Positions 9,507-19,267 of a stretch of 64,000 nt of DNA are shown piece by piece; position 1 is the first letter of the stretch; each line of letters begins with the position of its first letter. This DNA is from Rhodospirillales bacterium (lineage in GTDB: Bacteria > Pseudomonadota > Alphaproteobacteria > Rhodospirillales > Casp-alpha2), in NCBI GenBank assembly GCA_023145215.1, contig JAGLED010000004.1, forward strand, positions 37,675-101,674. The letters are read 5' to 3'. The notes under the pieces were generated by a model. That model saw only the letters and a list, made by a program, of their open reading frames with translations. It had not been told where the DNA came from and searched no databases. A program made the translations under genes and the position numbers.

Positions 9507-11573
9507 GTGAGTTCGTTCTCCACGGTCGATGTTGTATGGGTTGTTACGAGCGCTGCGCTTGTGTTCATGATGCAGGCGGGCTTTTGCTGTTTGGAAAGCG
9601 GTTATGTCCGATCGAAGAACAGCGTCAATGTCGCCGCGAAGAACTTTGCCGATTTCTGCATATCGGCGGGGATATTCTGGGCCGTCGGTTTCGGCCTTAT
9701 GTTCGGTGCCAGCGAAAACGGTTATATTGGCGCTACCAATTTCGTTTTTTCGGTCAGCGACGATCCCGGCCACATCGCCTTTTTTGTATTTCAGTTGATG
9801 TTTTGCGGCACCGCGACGACGATTGTTTCCGGGGCAGTCGCAGAGCGAACCAGTTACGTCGCCTATCTGATGATTGCCGTTGTGATTTCGCTGATCATTT
9901 ATCCGGTATTCGGTCATTGGGCGTGGGGCGGTGCCGTCGGTGGCCGCCCGGGCTGGCTGGCTGAACTGGGCTTCGTCGATTTCGCTGGATCGACGGTCGT
10001 GCATTCCGTTGCGGGGTGGGTCGGGTTAGCGGCCGTCATCATCATCGGCCCGCGCGAGGGCCGCTTCGACGGTACTGGCGGTCATTTCCGGTCCCACAGT
10101 CTGCCGCTTTCGGCACTCGGCGTCTTTACGATTTGGGTCGGTTGGATCGGCTTCAACGGCGGCAGCACCCTTGCAGCCAACGACGCCGTCCCGCTGATCG
10201 TCTTCAATACGTTGATTGCCGGTGCTTTCGGCGGATTGGCGTCGATCATAATTGCGCCGCTGGTGTTCGGGCGGTCCGACGTGCCGAGTATGCTCAACGG
10301 CGCGCTCGCCGGTTTGGTGGCGATCACCGCTGCGGCGCATGCCGTCGTGCCCTGGTCGGCCGTGGTGATCGGGCTCGTCGGTGGGGTTCTCTGCACCGCG
10401 GGCACGTATGCGTTGGAGCGTCTTCGCATAGATGACGTCCTTTCGGCGTTTCCGGTGCACGCGGTCGCAGGTATATGGGGCACGCTGTCTGTTGCACTAT
10501 TCGGGCGGCCGGAAATCCTTGGGACCGGCCTTGGCCGCTTCGATCAGTTTCTGGTGCAGGGTACCGGTGTTCTGGTTGCGATGGCCTGGGCGTTCGGTCT
10601 GGGGTTCATTCTGCTCAAGCTCATCGACCGTGTATATCCGCTTCGCGTCAGATTGAACGCCGAGCGGGTCGGCCTCAATATCAGCGAGCACGATCAGTCG
10701 ACGGAGCAACTCGACCTGTTGCGGGCGATGGAGTTCCAGCGCGTCACCGGGGATTATTCGAAGCCTATCCCGGTCGAGCCGAATTCCGAAACCGGCGATA
10801 TCGCCGCGCAATACAACCGTGTGCTTCAGAACCTGTATAACGCCAAACTGGATGCCGAGACCGCCAACAATGCGAAATCGGACTTCCTGGCCTCCATGAG
10901 CCATGAATTGCGCACACCGCTGAATGCGATCATGGGATTCTCGGAAGTTATCTCAAATCAGTACTTCGGCCCGATCGGATCGGACAAGTACAAGGACTAC
11001 GCCAACGACATCATGTCGAGCGGCAGGCACCTGCTCAGTCTCGTCAACGATATCCTCGATCTTTCGAAGATCGAGGCCGGGCGCAATACACTGGTGAAGA
11101 AAAAGATATTACCGCGCGACGCCTTCGACGATGCCCTGAAAATCGCCAAGAACGCCATCGACTGCAGCCAGATTTATTTCGAAACACGTGTCGCCGACAG
11201 CGTGCCGGCGCTCTTCGTCGACGAGCGGGCCATCAAACAGGTTCTGCTCAATCTGCTGTTCAATGCCGTCAAGTTCACGCCGGGCGGGGGGCATGTGACC
11301 CTCAAGGCCACTCACACCAACGGCGTGCATGTTCTTGAAGTTGCCGACAGCGGTGACGGGATCGAACCGGAAGATCTGAAAAAGATCACCGAGCCTTTCG
11401 CGCAGCTTCAGTCCAATCCGCATATCGCCAAGATGGGAACCGGGCTCGGCCTTGCCATCGCCAAGGCGCTGGTCGAAGCGCATGGTGGGACGCTCCGGAT
11501 ATCAAGTGTCGTCGGCAAAGGCACGACCGTGCGGGTGATTCTGCCGAGCGAGCAGAACGCCGCCGCCGAGTAG
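9507..11573 (+). CDS. Ammonium transporter (Amt) fused to histidine kinase (HisKA + HATPase)
   Basis: 688 aa; N-term Amt (MMQAGFCCLESGYVRSKNSVNVAAKN, HSVAGWVGLAA, HAVAGIWGTLSVALFG) then NAKSDFLASMSHELRTPLNAIMGFSEV H-box, DSGDGIEPED, MGTGLGLAIAKALVEAHGG. Confidence 0.95.
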   Translation: MSSFSTVDVVWVVTSAALVFMMQAGFCCLESGYVRSKNSVNVAAKNFADFCISAGIFWAVGFGLMFGASENGYIGATNFVFSVSDDPGHIAFFVFQLMFCGTATTIVSGAVAERTSYVAYLMIAVVISLIIYPVFGHWAWGGAVGGRPGWLAELGFVDFAGSTVVHSVAGWVGLAAVIIIGPREGRFDGTGGHFRSHSLPLSALGVFTIWVGWIGFNGGSTLAANDAVPLIVFNTLIAGAFGGLASIIIAPLVFGRSDVPSMLNGALAGLVAITAAAHAVVPWSAVVIGLVGGVLCTAGTYALERLRIDDVLSAFPVHAVAGIWGTLSVALFGRPEILGTGLGRFDQFLVQGTGVLVAMAWAFGLGFILLKLIDRVYPLRVRLNAERVGLNISEHDQSTEQLDLLRAMEFQRVTGDYSKPIPVEPNSETGDIAAQYNRVLQNLYNAKLDAETANNAKSDFLASMSHELRTPLNAIMGFSEVISNQYFGPIGSDKYKDYANDIMSSGRHLLSLVNDILDLSKIEAGRNTLVKKKILPRDAFDDALKIAKNAIDCSQIYFETRVADSVPALFVDERAIKQVLLNLLFNAVKFTPGGGHVTLKATHTNGVHVLEVADSGDGIEPEDLKKITEPFAQLQSNPHIAKMGTGLGLAIAKALVEAHGGTLRISSVVGKGTTVRVILPSEQNAAAE

Positions 11574-11580
11574 GGCCACA

Positions 11581-13188
11581 TCAGGAAATATCCACGCTCT
11601 CTAATCTCTTCGCGGCTTTATCCATATGATTGGCGATGCTTCGTATGTCGTTCAGAGCATCCAGTGCAATTCCGGTTTCCATCACGCTGAGTTCGCCGCT
11701 GCTTGCAGCGCGCAAGGTTTCCGCTTTCATGTTCTGGTATGCACTTTCGAAAGCGTCCAGGTTGGGTTGCTGACCATCCTCGTCCTGTCCAACTTTGACC
11801 CCGGCCGCACTGATCCCCGAAGCAAGCAAGGCAGCCATTTCATGGAATTGCCGCACGTAGGCTACGGGCAGGCGATCAAGGCGATGCCGTCGCGATGCAA
11901 GATCCCGCCCATTGCGTGCGATCTCGAGATAATGCCAGATTGCACGGACGATGTTCGAAAGCGACTTGGCAATATCCTCGGTGTTGCGTCCAGCGTTGAG
12001 GCGTCGGATGTACCCGTAAACGGCTTCGCTGAGGGTATCCGCAACCGAGAGCTTGTGTTGCAAGCGTGTGACGGAGACCTCCCTTTCAACGAGTGACGAC
12101 TTGGCGATCGCAAAGGCGACTTCAGCGATCCTTTTCATTTCCAGTACAATTGCGTTCAAGGCGATCGACGGGACGGCAAGGCTGAAATCGTCGAGGTACT
12201 GCGGCCTGGACTCTGTTTCTTCGCGCGTTGTTAGCCGGGTTGCGAGCCATGTTTCGAGCCGTTTGCTGAGTGGCCATATCAACAGTACGCCCAGGACATT
12301 GAACGCGGTATGGAACAGCGCCAGCGTGGTCGCAGGCGCCCTTGTTCCGGTAATTTTCGCTTCGACGAACGCTACGATCACCAGCATGATGGGAAGCATC
12401 GCCAACGCCGACAACCCGGTGAGGATGTTGAAGAATACGTGTGAGAGCGCCACCCGCTTGGCGGCGGCCGTCGCACCGAATACGGCAACCAGTGCGGTGC
12501 TCGTGGTGCCGATGTTGGCGCCGATCACCAGTGCAGCGCCTGAATCGATGGTCAGCAAGCCGCCCAGTGCCGCGGTAATGGCGATGGCGATAACGGCGCT
12601 TGAAGATTGCATCAATGTTGTCAACACGATGCCCGCGCCGACGAAGGCTACCGTGTTCCAAACTCCCTGTGTTTGCAGGGATGTGACGTCGATGGCAGCG
12701 GCTATCCCCTCGAATGTCATTTTCAATGTTGCGATCCCTAGGAAAAAAACACCGAAGCCGGTCATTGCTTCCCCTAACGCACCGCGCCGTGTGGATGTGC
12801 CGGACAGAAAAAGCGCCATGCCGATCCCGAGCAACGGAAGTGCGAGCGCTTCTATTTTAAAGTTGATGCCGATCAGCGCGACGAGCCAGCCGGTCAGGGT
12901 GGTGCCGACGTTACTGCCGAAAACGACCCACATCGCCTGAGGTAACGTCAATAGGCCCGCATTGACGAAGCCGATCGCTGCCACTGTCACGGCGCTGGAA
13001 GACTGGACCAGTCCGGTAATCAAAATACCTGACATAAGCCCGCGAGCACGGGAGTTGGTCCAGTGCCCGAGAACGTCGCGTAACGTGTCGCCGGCCGCAA
13101 CCTTCAAGCCGGTCGTCATTAGGTGGATACCGAGTAGAAACAGACCGATCCCGCCCAATGCGCTGCCGGCCATTGTCCAGCTAATCAT
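11581..13188 (-). CDS. Na/Pi cotransporter family protein with C-terminal PhoU-like domain
   Basis: GGIGLFLLGIHLMTTGLK, GLVQSSSAVTVAAIGFVNAG, LMQSSSAVIAIAITAA repeats (QSSSA) typical of NptA/PNaS. Confidence 0.93.
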   Translation of the reverse strand: MISWTMAGSALGGIGLFLLGIHLMTTGLKVAAGDTLRDVLGHWTNSRARGLMSGILITGLVQSSSAVTVAAIGFVNAGLLTLPQAMWVVFGSNVGTTLTGWLVALIGINFKIEALALPLLGIGMALFLSGTSTRRGALGEAMTGFGVFFLGIATLKMTFEGIAAAIDVTSLQTQGVWNTVAFVGAGIVLTTLMQSSSAVIAIAITAALGGLLTIDSGAALVIGANIGTTSTALVAVFGATAAAKRVALSHVFFNILTGLSALAMLPIMLVIVAFVEAKITGTRAPATTLALFHTAFNVLGVLLIWPLSKRLETWLATRLTTREETESRPQYLDDFSLAVPSIALNAIVLEMKRIAEVAFAIAKSSLVEREVSVTRLQHKLSVADTLSEAVYGYIRRLNAGRNTEDIAKSLSNIVRAIWHYLEIARNGRDLASRRHRLDRLPVAYVRQFHEMAALLASGISAAGVKVGQDEDGQQPNLDAFESAYQNMKAETLRAASSGELSVMETGIALDALNDIRSIANHMDKAAKRLESVDIS

Positions 13189-13284
13189 GTCCGTCCTGTC
13201 GTCCGAGCGAAGACCAATGGATCGGTCATTATAAACAACACGGTCGTTCTGCGACAAAAGGCTTTAGCGGTTCCCGGCGATTGC

Positions 13285-13737
13285 TCAGGGAAGTTTAGAG
13301 GCCTTTTGAACGAGAGTTTCCAGCCGGTTGAGGAAGTTGGAGCGGTCCTGCTTCGAAAACGAACGTGGTCCCCCCGTAATCTCACCGGCGTCGCGCAGCC
13401 CCTGCATAAGTTCGCGATTGGCCAGCGCCATGCCAATCATGTTTTCGGTGAATAGCTCGCCGTTCGGTTTGATCGCGCACGCACCCTTTTCAAGGCAGCG
13501 GGCGGCGAGAGGAATATCGTTTGTGACGCAAACGTCGGCGCTCTCGATATGTTCCGCGATCCAGTCGTCGGCGGCATCGGCGCCTTGCGAAACGATCACG
13601 AGTTCAACCATAGGGTCGGTGCTCGGCCGAATGCCGCCGTCACACACCATGATGGTTTTCAGTTTGTGGCGGGCAGCGACGCGGACAGTCTCGTCCTTGA
13701 CCGGGCAGGCGTCGGCATCGACGTAGATCACGCTCAC
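13285..13737 (-). CDS. YaiI/YqxD (UPF0178) family protein
   Basis: VSVIYVDADACPVKDETVRVAARHKLKTIMVCDGGIR...VTNDIPLAARCLEKGA; GTG start overlaps the stop of the upstream HD-GYP gene. Confidence 0.93.
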   Translation of the reverse strand: MSVIYVDADACPVKDETVRVAARHKLKTIMVCDGGIRPSTDPMVELVIVSQGADAADDWIAEHIESADVCVTNDIPLAARCLEKGACAIKPNGELFTENMIGMALANRELMQGLRDAGEITGGPRSFSKQDRSNFLNRLETLVQKASKLP

Positions 13738-15551
13738 TAGTCGTCGCCGGCTTCGGCTTCTTCTTTCGGGAGATATTGCGAAACGTCGACGTCGTCCAAC
13801 TGCTCCGGCATCAGGAAGCGCTCGGCGTATTCCTTGTAGACGCCGGATGTCAGGAATAACTCGAACAGTTCGTCGTCGATGTGGGCGTCTTTCTTCATGA
13901 AGGACATGATCTTGACGCTGTCGGAGAGCTTCTTCGGCGCCTTGTAGGGGCGGTCGGCAGCCGTCAGTGCTTCGAAGATGTCGGCAATCGCCATAATGCG
14001 GGCCGGGACCGACATGTGCTCCTTGTTCAGCTTTTTCGGATACCCCGTGCCATCCATCTTTTCGTGGTGGCCGCCGGCCATTTCCGGTACGCGCGCCAGA
14101 TGTTTCGGGAACGGCAGCGCTTCCAGCATAATGATCGTCTGCACGATGTGGTCGTTGATCTTGAAGCGCTCTTCCTCGGTCAACGTGCCGCGCGCAATAC
14201 ACAGGTTGTAAATCTCACCCAGATTGTACTTGTGCTCCGGCACGTCGAGCTTGAAGCCCCACGGGTTGTCGTCCGCCGCCGTCGGTTCTTTGCCTTCGCG
14301 ATAGATGATGTGGTCGTAGCGGTCGGCGAGGAGGTTCTCTTCGACCGGCAATTCGGGTTCCGGCTCGCGTTCGACACGTTTGAGTTCTTCGTAAGATAGC
14401 CCGAGCCGGTCCGACAGTGTCCGCGTCCATTTGATCTCTGCGATCTCCTTCACGCGCTCGATCCGGTCGGGCGCCATGAATTCGCCGCCGACGTTGCTCT
14501 CGGCGATGAAGGCGAAGTCGTCGTCCAGCTTGGCCAGTTGGTCTTCGAGTTCCTTGTGAAGCTCGTCGGCGTTGCCGCCGTCGATGACCTTGTTCAGGTA
14601 CTCGATAACCCGGTCGCGTTTGACAATTTCGAAGCGGTTCCGGATTTCGTGAATGCGGTTGTAGATGGTTTCGAGCTTGGTGGCCTTATCGACCACGTAT
14701 TCCGGCGTCGTGACCTTGCCGCAATCGTGCAACCACGCGGCGATGTGCAGTTCGTACCATTCCTCGTCGGTGAGTTCGAAATCCTTGAACGGACCGTCCT
14801 TCTGCTCCGATGCGGCGTGCGCGAGCATTTTGGTGAGTTCCGGCACGCGCTGGCAGTGCCCGCCGGTGTAGGGGGATTTCGCGTCAATTGCCGATGCGAT
14901 CAACTCGATGAAACTGTCGAGCAGTTTCTTCTGCGCTTCCAGAAGCTGTTGGTTGTCGAGCGCGACGGCGGCCTGGGACGCCAGCGCCTCGATCAGCGGC
15001 TGGATATGGGCGCCGAATTCGATAACCTCGCCGGATTGCTTGTCGACGGCGTTGAGCAACTGCAGAACGCCGATAATTTCGTTCTGCGAGTTGCGAAGCG
15101 GCACGCACAGGAAAGATTTGGAACGGTAGCCGGTCCCTTCGTCGAACTTCTTGGTGCCGGAAAAATCGAAACTGTCGTTCTCGTAGGCATCGGGGATGTT
15201 GATCGACTTGCCGGTCAGTGCGGCGGCAGACGCCACGTTTTTGTGGTTTTCCTCGCCGGTTTTCGGGTCGACCAGGGTCAACGGCGGGAAGTTGATGTCT
15301 TTTCCCGTCGTACCGCCCATCGCGATCTCAAGCGAATCCGTCCGCATGATCTCGAAGCGGAGCCGGTTGTCGTCAGTGCGGATATAGAGCGTGCCGCCAT
15401 CGGCGTTGGCGAGGCTCTTCGCTTCCAGCAGAATCGTTTCCATCAGGACATTGGTGTCCCGCTCAGCGGAAAGCGCGATGCCGATATCAATCAGGCGTTG
15501 CAAGCTTGAGGCGCTCAGCCCATCGTTGGTTTCCGTGGTTCCGTCAGCCAT
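13737..15551 (-). CDS. GAF-domain HD-GYP phosphodiesterase (putative c-di-GMP PDE)
   Basis: MADGTTETNDGLSASSLQRLIDIGIALSAERD GAF start; LHDCGKVTTPEYVV and GGHHEKMDGTGYPKKL HD-GYP motifs. Confidence 0.93.
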   Translation of the reverse strand: MADGTTETNDGLSASSLQRLIDIGIALSAERDTNVLMETILLEAKSLANADGGTLYIRTDDNRLRFEIMRTDSLEIAMGGTTGKDINFPPLTLVDPKTGEENHKNVASAAALTGKSINIPDAYENDSFDFSGTKKFDEGTGYRSKSFLCVPLRNSQNEIIGVLQLLNAVDKQSGEVIEFGAHIQPLIEALASQAAVALDNQQLLEAQKKLLDSFIELIASAIDAKSPYTGGHCQRVPELTKMLAHAASEQKDGPFKDFELTDEEWYELHIAAWLHDCGKVTTPEYVVDKATKLETIYNRIHEIRNRFEIVKRDRVIEYLNKVIDGGNADELHKELEDQLAKLDDDFAFIAESNVGGEFMAPDRIERVKEIAEIKWTRTLSDRLGLSYEELKRVEREPEPELPVEENLLADRYDHIIYREGKEPTAADDNPWGFKLDVPEHKYNLGEIYNLCIARGTLTEEERFKINDHIVQTIIMLEALPFPKHLARVPEMAGGHHEKMDGTGYPKKLNKEHMSVPARIMAIADIFEALTAADRPYKAPKKLSDSVKIMSFMKKDAHIDDELFELFLTSGVYKEYAERFLMPEQLDDVDVSQYLPKEEAEAGDD

Positions 15552-15740
15552 GTCGTAAATTTTTTTCCCACCGGAACACGCCGAAACCGCGCATTCCCTC
15601 AATCCCCAATTCCGACCCCGACTCTAGACGTTTAAGCCATTGATTGACAATGGCTACACGGCCCATCGGGCAATTTTCCGGATTGCTTGACCGCGGCGTC
15701 CGGAAAGGGTCAACCTTGCCCCGGGCGAGGAGTAAACGGG

Positions 15741-17249
15741 ATGGCTTACAGTTCCCTGAGAGATTTCATCGAAAAACTGGAACGATCCGGCCGTTTGGTG
15801 CGGGTTTCCGCGCCTGTATCGACGGTACTGGAAATGACCGAAATCCAGACCCGGGTGCTGGCCGAGGGCGGTCCCGCCATTCTGTTCGAGAATGTGATCA
15901 AGGAAGATGGCACGCCGTCCGGCATGCCCGTGCTGGTCAACCTTTTCGGCACCGTCGAACGTGTCGCCTGGGGCATGAACCGGGAGCCGCACGAGCTCCG
16001 CGAGATCGGCGAGACACTGGCCTTCCTGCGCCAGCCGGAACCGCCGGGCGGCTGGCGCGAAGCGCTCGAAATGCTGCCGTTGATGAAGACCGTGATGGCC
16101 ATGAAGCCCAGGGATTCCGGGACGGCGTACTGCCAGGAAATCGTCCTGGCCGGCGATGATATCGACCTCGCCAAGCTGCCTGTGCAGACATGCTGGCCCG
16201 GCGAACCGGCGCCCCTGATCACCTGGCCGTTGGTGGTCACCAAGGGGCCTGGGGGCGACAAGCGCGACGCCTATAATCTGGGGATCTACCGGATGCAGGT
16301 GACGGGCAGGAACACCACCCTCATGCGCTGGCTGAAGCACCGGGGCGGGGCGCAGCATCATCAGCGCTGGAAGGCGGAAAAGCCCGAACCGCTGCCTGCC
16401 GCGTGTGTCCTGGGGGCGGACCCCGGCACGATTCTGGCGGCCGTGACGCCGGTGCCGGATACACTTTCCGAATACCAGTTCGCGGGTCTTTTGCGGGGTA
16501 AAAAAGTCGACCTCGTCGATTGCGTGACGCAACCTTTGAAAGTGCCTGCCGAAGCCGAAATCGTTATTGAGGGGACGGTTTCGTTGACCGATTACGGCGA
16601 CGAAGGTCCCTACGGGGATCACACCGGGTATTACAACGCCGTCGAGCCGTTCCCGGTCTTCAACGTCACCGCCATCACGATGCGCAGGAACCCGATTTAT
16701 CTCTCGACCTATACCGGTCGTCCGCCGGATGAGCCATCGGTACTGGGCGAGGCGTTGAACGATGTCTTCGTGCCGCTGTTGCAACAGCAGTTCCCGGAAA
16801 TCGTCGATTTCTGGCTACCGCCGGAGGGGTGCTCATACCGCGTCGCCGTCGTCTCGATGAAGAAAGCTTACGCCGGACACGCGAAACGGATCATGCTGGC
16901 GGTCTGGTCGTATCTGCGGCAGTTCATGTACACGAAATTCGTGATCGTCGTGGACGAGGACATAAACGCCCGCGACTGGAACGACGTGATCTGGGCGATT
17001 TCGACCAACGTCGATCCCAGCCGCGATCTGACGGTCATCGACAACACGCCGATCGATTATCTCGACTTCGCATCGCCAGAGTCGGGGCTCGGTGGCAAGC
17101 TCGGCATCGACGCAACGACCAAGCTGCCGCCTGAAACCCATCGCGACTGGGGCCAGAAAATCCGCATGACGGACGATGTGATCGATAAGGTCGATCAAAT
17201 GTGGTCGGAACTCGGCATTCCCGGTTCCGGCAAGTCAATCTGGACGTGA
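15741..17249 (+). CDS. UbiD family decarboxylase
   Basis: [70 protein letters not shown] are UbiD signatures; SD GAGGAG. Confidence 0.94.
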   Translation: MAYSSLRDFIEKLERSGRLVRVSAPVSTVLEMTEIQTRVLAEGGPAILFENVIKEDGTPSGMPVLVNLFGTVERVAWGMNREPHELREIGETLAFLRQPEPPGGWREALEMLPLMKTVMAMKPRDSGTAYCQEIVLAGDDIDLAKLPVQTCWPGEPAPLITWPLVVTKGPGGDKRDAYNLGIYRMQVTGRNTTLMRWLKHRGGAQHHQRWKAEKPEPLPAACVLGADPGTILAAVTPVPDTLSEYQFAGLLRGKKVDLVDCVTQPLKVPAEAEIVIEGTVSLTDYGDEGPYGDHTGYYNAVEPFPVFNVTAITMRRNPIYLSTYTGRPPDEPSVLGEALNDVFVPLLQQQFPEIVDFWLPPEGCSYRVAVVSMKKAYAGHAKRIMLAVWSYLRQFMYTKFVIVVDEDINARDWNDVIWAISTNVDPSRDLTVIDNTPIDYLDFASPESGLGGKLGIDATTKLPPETHRDWGQKIRMTDDVIDKVDQMWSELGIPGSGKSIWT

Positions 17250-17386
17250 TCCGTCGGAAGACGGCTTTTGACTACAAAATGACGCGGCTGGATTAGTCGA
17301 CATCGGCGCTCAGGTTTATCAAAATCGAATAATCGTTTTGACCTGAACGGACGCCGGGTTAATGCGTCACGTTCGCATTTGAGTGA

Positions 17387-18925
17387 GTGCACGCCATGGC
17401 CGACAGAGCCGCACGCCGGGGCCGCGACGCCCGCCGGGAAGCCCGGGGAAAATCAGGCGCCGTAACGAAGCCCTATATCATCCGGAATATTCCGCTGCTG
17501 GAATTGGCTTCTGCCGAAGCGCTCGAGACGATCGAGGCCAATGCGGACCTCATTCTCGAAGAAATCGGCATCGAATTCCGTGATGACGAGGAAGCGCTGA
17601 AACTCCTCAAGGACGCCGGCGCCGACGTGCAGGGCACGCGCGTGCACTTCCCGAAGGGGCTCTGTCAGGGGGTGCTCAAAACCGCGCCGGCGCAATTTAC
17701 GCAGCATGCCCGCAATTCGGCCCGCAGTGTCGAGATCGGCGGCAATCACACGGTCTTCGCGCCGGTGTATGGGCCGCCGTTCGTGCGCGATCTGGATAAT
17801 GGCCGCCGCTACGGGACCATCGAGGATTTCCGGAATTTCGTGAAGCTCGCCTACATGGCGCCGGCCATGCACCATTCGGGCGGTACGGTCTGCGAGCCTG
17901 TCGACCTGCCCGTGAACAAGCGTCACTACGACATGCTTTATGCGCACATGAAGTATTCCGACAAGCCGTTCATGGGCTCCGTCACGCACCCGCAGCGCGC
18001 CGAAGATTCGGTCGCCATGTGCGAGATTCTGTTCGGCAAGGAGTTCGTCGACCAGAACACGGTGATGACCAGCCTGATCAACGCCAATTCGCCGATGGTG
18101 TTCGACGGCACCATGCTGGGCGCGCTGAAGGTCTATGCGAAGGCGAACCAGGCCTGCATCGTCTCGCCGTTCATCCTGGCGGGTGCAATGAGCCCGGTGA
18201 CGGCGTTGGGAACGTTGGCGCAGGTGCAGGCGGAGGTTCTCGCCGGTGGCGCGCTGACGCAGCTTTGCCGCCCGGGTGCGCCGCTGATTTACGGGGCGTT
18301 CGTCAGCGCGATTTCCATGCAGTCGGGGGCGCCGACGTTCGGCACGCCGGAACCGACGCTGGTGATTTCCGCCGCCGCGCAACTGGCACGGCGTCTGAAC
18401 CTGCCGTTCCGCTCAGGCGGCTCGCTCTGCGCCTCCAAGGTCGCGGATGCGCAGGCGGCATACGAAAGCGCCAATACGCTCAATGCCACCGTGCTGTCGG
18501 GCGTTAATTTCGCGTTGCATTCCGCGGGCTGGCTCGAAGGCGGACTGTCGTCGGGCTATGAAAAATTCGTCATGGATTGCGATCAACTGGCCATGATGCA
18601 GCGCCTGACGGAAGGTTACGACCTGACTGAAAACGGGCAGGGGCTTTCAGCCATCCGCGAAGTCGGGCCGGGGTCCCACTATCTGGGCTGCGCGCATACG
18701 CAGGCCAACTTCGAAACGGCGTTCATCCGCTCGAACCTCGCCGACAACAATTCCTACGAACAGTGGGAAGCCGAAGGTGCGCAGGACATGGCCCAGCGCG
18801 CCAACACGCTTTGGAAAAAATGGCTCGCCGATTATCAGGCGCCGGAAATCGATCCGGGCATCGATGAAGCGTTGCAGGCGTTCATGTCCGATAAGAAGGC
18901 GAGCTTCCCGGACTCCAATATTTAA
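17387..18925 (+). CDS. Trimethylamine methyltransferase (MttB) family protein, non-pyrrolysine type
   Basis: 512 aa uninterrupted by amber codon; ILEEIGIEFRDDEEALKLLKDAGADVQG..., MAPAMHHSGGTVCEPVDLPVNKRHYDM, GPGSHYLGCAHTQANFETAF. Confidence 0.92.
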   Translation: MHAMADRAARRGRDARREARGKSGAVTKPYIIRNIPLLELASAEALETIEANADLILEEIGIEFRDDEEALKLLKDAGADVQGTRVHFPKGLCQGVLKTAPAQFTQHARNSARSVEIGGNHTVFAPVYGPPFVRDLDNGRRYGTIEDFRNFVKLAYMAPAMHHSGGTVCEPVDLPVNKRHYDMLYAHMKYSDKPFMGSVTHPQRAEDSVAMCEILFGKEFVDQNTVMTSLINANSPMVFDGTMLGALKVYAKANQACIVSPFILAGAMSPVTALGTLAQVQAEVLAGGALTQLCRPGAPLIYGAFVSAISMQSGAPTFGTPEPTLVISAAAQLARRLNLPFRSGGSLCASKVADAQAAYESANTLNATVLSGVNFALHSAGWLEGGLSSGYEKFVMDCDQLAMMQRLTEGYDLTENGQGLSAIREVGPGSHYLGCAHTQANFETAFIRSNLADNNSYEQWEAEGAQDMAQRANTLWKKWLADYQAPEIDPGIDEALQAFMSDKKASFPDSNI

Positions 18926-19100
18926 GGTTCAGTGGACACGGTTCACGCCGGCATTAACCGGCGGAACCGTTGTTCGGTGATGTCGCGCCGCCGCCAGGCC
19001 GCGAAGCATCCGGAGATCGATTTCATTAAAGTCACGGGTGCCGTAGAAGGCCAGCGCCTGATGATGGCCCAGGTCTGAGCTTGGTTGGCAAGTGAGCCAA

Positions 19101-19140
19101 GGTTCCGGGGAGGCGTGATCTACGTCATACGCCCGGAACC
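19101..19140. repeat. Strong intergenic inverted repeat
   Basis: GGTTCCGGgga-GGCGT-gatctacgtcat-ACGCC-CGGAACC; no T-run follows. Confidence 0.6.
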
Positions 19141-19267
19141 GGCATGCGCGTAGGATACCGTTCGAACGGGGGAATCTTATGCGCCACAGAACCATCGCCA
19201 TGGACAAACCGCTTCGGCTACGGGATACCTGTCGGTGTCGCGTTGACCTAACCCGGGGGGTGACGGC

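Noticed and set aside
9507-11573. Two separate genes (amt and a kinase)
   Set aside because: Continuous frame with no stop between Amt and H-box regions; treated as a true fusion.
17387-18925. Pyrrolysine-containing MttB
   Set aside because: The ORF reads through without an in-frame TAG, so it belongs to the non-pyrrolysine branch of the family.
18929-19207. 92-aa minus-strand ORF between the MttB-family gene and the next gene
   Set aside because: No recognisable family, no good RBS, spans the intergenic hairpin; cannot be supported as coding.
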